Made by a program: the position numbers and the translations under genes. Below, piece after piece: positions 18,737 to 20,815 of a DNA stretch of 20,815 nucleotides. The stretch covers positions 1 to 20,815 of the forward strand of contig JADGJG010000408.1 of assembly GCA_027596195.1 (NCBI GenBank), written 5' to 3'. The DNA is from Podochytrium sp. JEL0797 (Eukaryota > Chytridiomycota > Chytridiomycetes > Chytridiales > Chytriomycetaceae). Numbering within the stretch: position 1 is the first letter of the stretch; each line of letters starts with the position of its first letter. The notes under the pieces were generated by a model. The model saw nothing but the letters and a program-made list of their open reading frames with translations. It was not told the DNA's origin and ran no database searches.

Positions 18737-20139
18737 TGACACACGCACTGTGTTCAACGTCGATTCTGCTGTCAAGCTTGCAGCCAGGATTTGTGCGATT
18801 CAGTCAGGACAGACTGAATCACCAAGCGGCGACGTTTCGATGAAACGGTTGCACCGAACTGAGAGTGAGAAGGAACCTCCTCTCCCATTCTCCGGCGAAA
18901 CAATGACGCCCAAGCAGCGTGAAGGATTAAGATTGTGTGGACAAAACGTTGGGAAAGGAGACGGTGTATTTATGACTTGGGAATCCAACAAGTCAATTTC
19001 CGCCAGCGACCTATTTTGTAAGTCAGTTAAAAATGCCTGGATGTTACTTAATTCTCTGAGTTATTCCAGATCCTTGCCTAATCGAAGACTATGATCCCGA
19101 CACAAATCTCTTCACTCTCTCTTCGCCATTTCATCAACACCCCCCACCTCCGCTTCCACGGAAGTCGTTCTTCTCCAGCCTGGAACCTGGATTTCTCACT
19201 TGTGAACTCCACCCCGACGTTGTTTCCTCATATGATCAGCCATCAAAAATCCAACTGCAAAACGTTCTAATGACCTCTGAAGAGACGCGTCAAGTGTTGG
19301 AAGCGATGCAACAGATTGTGGATGGTACAAGAGAGAGTGAATTGATGGCAGCTCTCCGGAGGGGTGATATGAACGCCGTCCAGATGGGAGTGATTGAGAG
19401 AGGTCGGCAGGGCAACGCAGGTGTTGGGACGTGCGCGAAAAGGAGGAAGATTGCCTACAACATTTCGGACCTTGAAACCGCCCTGGAGGTGTTACTCAAC
19501 GCGGAGATCCGCGTTGCGAATTTGGAGAACGGTTCGGAAACGACTGGAAGTGGAGACAAGTTGGCTGAGGCATTGAGAAAAGGTCGGATTGTGGACTGGG
19601 TGCTTGTTATGAATCACTCTTATCAATGTGGATCAAAAGGGTCGATTTTCCGATGACGCCATCATTGAGAGATGTGATATCATTTTTTATTGCTTTTTTT
19701 GGGCTATAAAGGCCACTTATTTTGTGATTTTGTTCTTTACTCTGAATATAGTACTTTTAAAGTCTGTTATCTTCTGGCACTTTTCCCTCTCTCCTGCTTC
19801 CTCTCAGAGAAGGCTTCTCCCCTCAAGAACCCTCAAGAGCTTCATCTCTTGTTGGCTTCCTTCCTCTCCAGCCAGTTCCTAACAGTGCTTGTGCCAGAAG
19901 CAGTGAGGATGATTCGGAAATTGAGAAATGACGCAGCAGAGGTGGGGATGTTGGAAGACGTATCTGGAGGGGGGGTGGATGTTGAGTTGAAGGATTCAGT
20001 GAGATTTTACGATTGGGTGGAGAATATGCTCACAAAGAGACAAGTATTGCGGATGGGGAAGGCAGTGCGAGAGGAACGCAGTGAGGAATACAGTGAGGAA
20101 AGCAGTGGCAAATGCAGTGAGGAATGCAGTGAGGAATGA
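18729..20139 (+). CDS. Hypothetical three-exon protein, function unknown
   Basis: Exons 18729-19017 and 19070-19599 are joined by a 52-bp intron with strong sites (GTAAGT, TTCCAG) in correct phase. The third exon, 19810-20139, is tentative: its donor (GTGCTT) is weak and the 210-bp intron could be bounded otherwise; without splicing the frame stops at 19656. Full length about 382 residues. The N-terminus is polar. The middle is helical (EETRQVLEAMQQIVDGTRE, then KRRKIAYNISDLETALEVLL), with KRRK as a possible nuclear signal. Exon 3 reads LHLLLASFLSSQFLTVLV and further helices, and ends in serine/glutamate repeats. No family is recognised. No membrane anchor or signal peptide is apparent at the N-terminus. 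Confidence 0.55.
20077..20136 (+). repeat. 12-bp tandem repeat in a coding tail
   Basis: Five consecutive units follow the pattern NGCAGTGAGGAA (third unit diverged to AGCAGTGGCAAA; units 4 and 5 identical). In frame they encode four-residue repeats of the type CSEE/YSEE, directly before the stop codon. Length variation between strains is likely. Confidence 0.85.
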
Positions 20140-20186
20140 AAATTCAAAATAGATTTTTTCTCCCTTTTCAATTGATCATTAGTATT

Positions 20187-20699
20187 ATGCCTGTCTGCCC
20201 AATGTGTGACGAGATTTTTCACGAGCACGATCTTGTTCAGCTTGATGATGAGCTTGCTTGCTGCAAACAATGTGTTGACAAGGAGGTGGGAGAAGCCGGT
20301 CATGTGCTCTGCGCCCTCTGCGACCAGCCAAATCCTGAGATTGACATGGTCTTGGCTGATGACGGATCTGCAGCAGTTCTGTTCTGCAAGTCATGTGTTG
20401 ACGATTCCGCGGACCTTCCCGCTCCAGACCTTCCCGTTCCAGACCTTCCGGCTTCAGACCACCAAGACGCATTGGACATCGATTCGGAAGACTGCGTGTG
20501 TCCTCTCTGTGAAGTTCCACTACTCTTTGAAGAGTTACTTTGGATTGATGCCACAGACAATGTGATGTGCCGTCGCTGCATCGAAACCGAATTTCCGGAC
20601 CACCATCAATGTAGCATTTGCGATCGCGTATTTCCTAATATACGGATCTACGGCGTTATCTGTGACGTCCTAGTCAAAACGGCGGCGCCTGTGACGTGA
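20187..20699 (+). CDS. Cysteine-rich protein with repeated CxxC pairs
   Basis: 170 residues from ATG 20187 (MPVCPMCDEIF). The frame is also open from an ATG at 20136 that overlaps the previous gene's stop codon, but the start beside the first CxxC is preferred. Zinc-binding-like pairs recur: CPMC...CKQC, CALC...CKSC, CPLC...CRRC, and CSIC at the end, with about 20-30 residues between partners. This gives three complete treble-clef or LIM/RING-like units and a fourth that has lost its second pair. A PDLP repeat linker (APDLPVPDLPASD) separates units 2 and 3. The last residues (VKTAAPVT) are encoded by a GC-rich repeat, suggesting a truncated or rewritten C-terminus. A zinc-binding, perhaps protein-interaction role is inference; no family is recognised. 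Confidence 0.6.
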   Translation: MPVCPMCDEIFHEHDLVQLDDELACCKQCVDKEVGEAGHVLCALCDQPNPEIDMVLADDGSAAVLFCKSCVDDSADLPAPDLPVPDLPASDHQDALDIDSEDCVCPLCEVPLLFEELLWIDATDNVMCRRCIETEFPDHHQCSICDRVFPNIRIYGVICDVLVKTAAPVT

Positions 20700-20782
20700 A
20701 GTCGCGTATTTCAGTGGTGGAGTTGAGGCCCTGGGCGGAAAACGGCGGCCCCTGTGACGTGGACGGCGGCGCCTGTGTCGTG
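20624..20782 (+). repeat. Imperfect GC-rich repeats at the window's right end
   Basis: A core like ACGGCGGCGCCTGTGACGTG occurs at 20679-20698, 20742-20761 and 20763-20782, with a diverged copy at 20650-20669. TCGCGTATTTC occurs at 20624 and again 78 bp later at 20702, so a larger composite unit appears to be duplicated. The first units overlap the end of the cysteine-rich ORF. The array may continue beyond the window. Confidence 0.7.
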
Positions 20783-20815
20783 AGAAAATTTCCTAGTGCG
20801 TTTCGCCTGGGAAAG

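Noticed and set aside
1..20815. CRISPR array, bacterial operon or prophage
   Set aside because: No regularly spaced direct repeats of CRISPR size, no ribosome binding sites, and the genes contain introns; the window is eukaryotic.

Overview
The window looks like a stretch of a compact but transposon-rich eukaryotic, probably fungal, genome. The genes are broken by short GT-AG introns (about 40-210 bp). There are no ribosome binding sites, operons or bacterial features. The Ty3/gypsy pol has the pre-RT block typical of fungal elements, and the first element looks like a KDZ-type transposon, a class known mainly from fungi. The lineage (possibly an early-diverging, chytrid-like fungus) is inference. 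All exon models below come from splice consensus plus reading-phase agreement, without transcript data.

Layout. (1) 3-2570: decayed DNA transposon with ~116-bp imperfect terminal inverted repeats and a broken KDZ-like transposase on the minus strand. (2) 2706-4641 (+): type II membrane protein that fuses a GT8/glycogenin-like domain to a GT34/MNN10-like domain. (3) 4968-6882 (-): four-exon GT31-like (beta-1,3-galactosyltransferase-fold) type II membrane protein, convergent with the previous gene. (4) 6954-11591 (-): seven-exon gene for a ~1396-residue protein of unknown family with a clear C-terminal SAP DNA-binding domain and a PCNA-binding-like motif. (5) 11647-12912: dead hAT element with perfect 14-bp inverted ends and a perfect 8-bp target-site duplication, 55 bp upstream of the SAP gene's start. 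(6) about 13196-16740 (+): Ty3/gypsy pol remnant that has lost most of the reverse transcriptase but keeps an open RNase H-integrase frame. (7) 17158-17667 (-): small two-exon gene, function not recognised. (8) 17668-18667: no gene, one long imperfect hairpin. (9) 18729-20139 (+): three-exon hypothetical gene with an overlapping upstream ORF and a 12-bp tandem repeat coding its tail. (10) 20187-20699 (+): cysteine-rich protein with repeated CxxC pairs whose 3' end runs into a GC-rich repeat.

Functionally, the only genes that plausibly work together are the two convergent Golgi-type glycosyltransferases, expected to act in the secretory pathway on protein or cell-wall glycans. The SAP protein is probably nuclear. 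Three superfamilies of transposable element, all defective as seen here, separate or abut the host genes; two have an end within about 140 bp of a host start codon.
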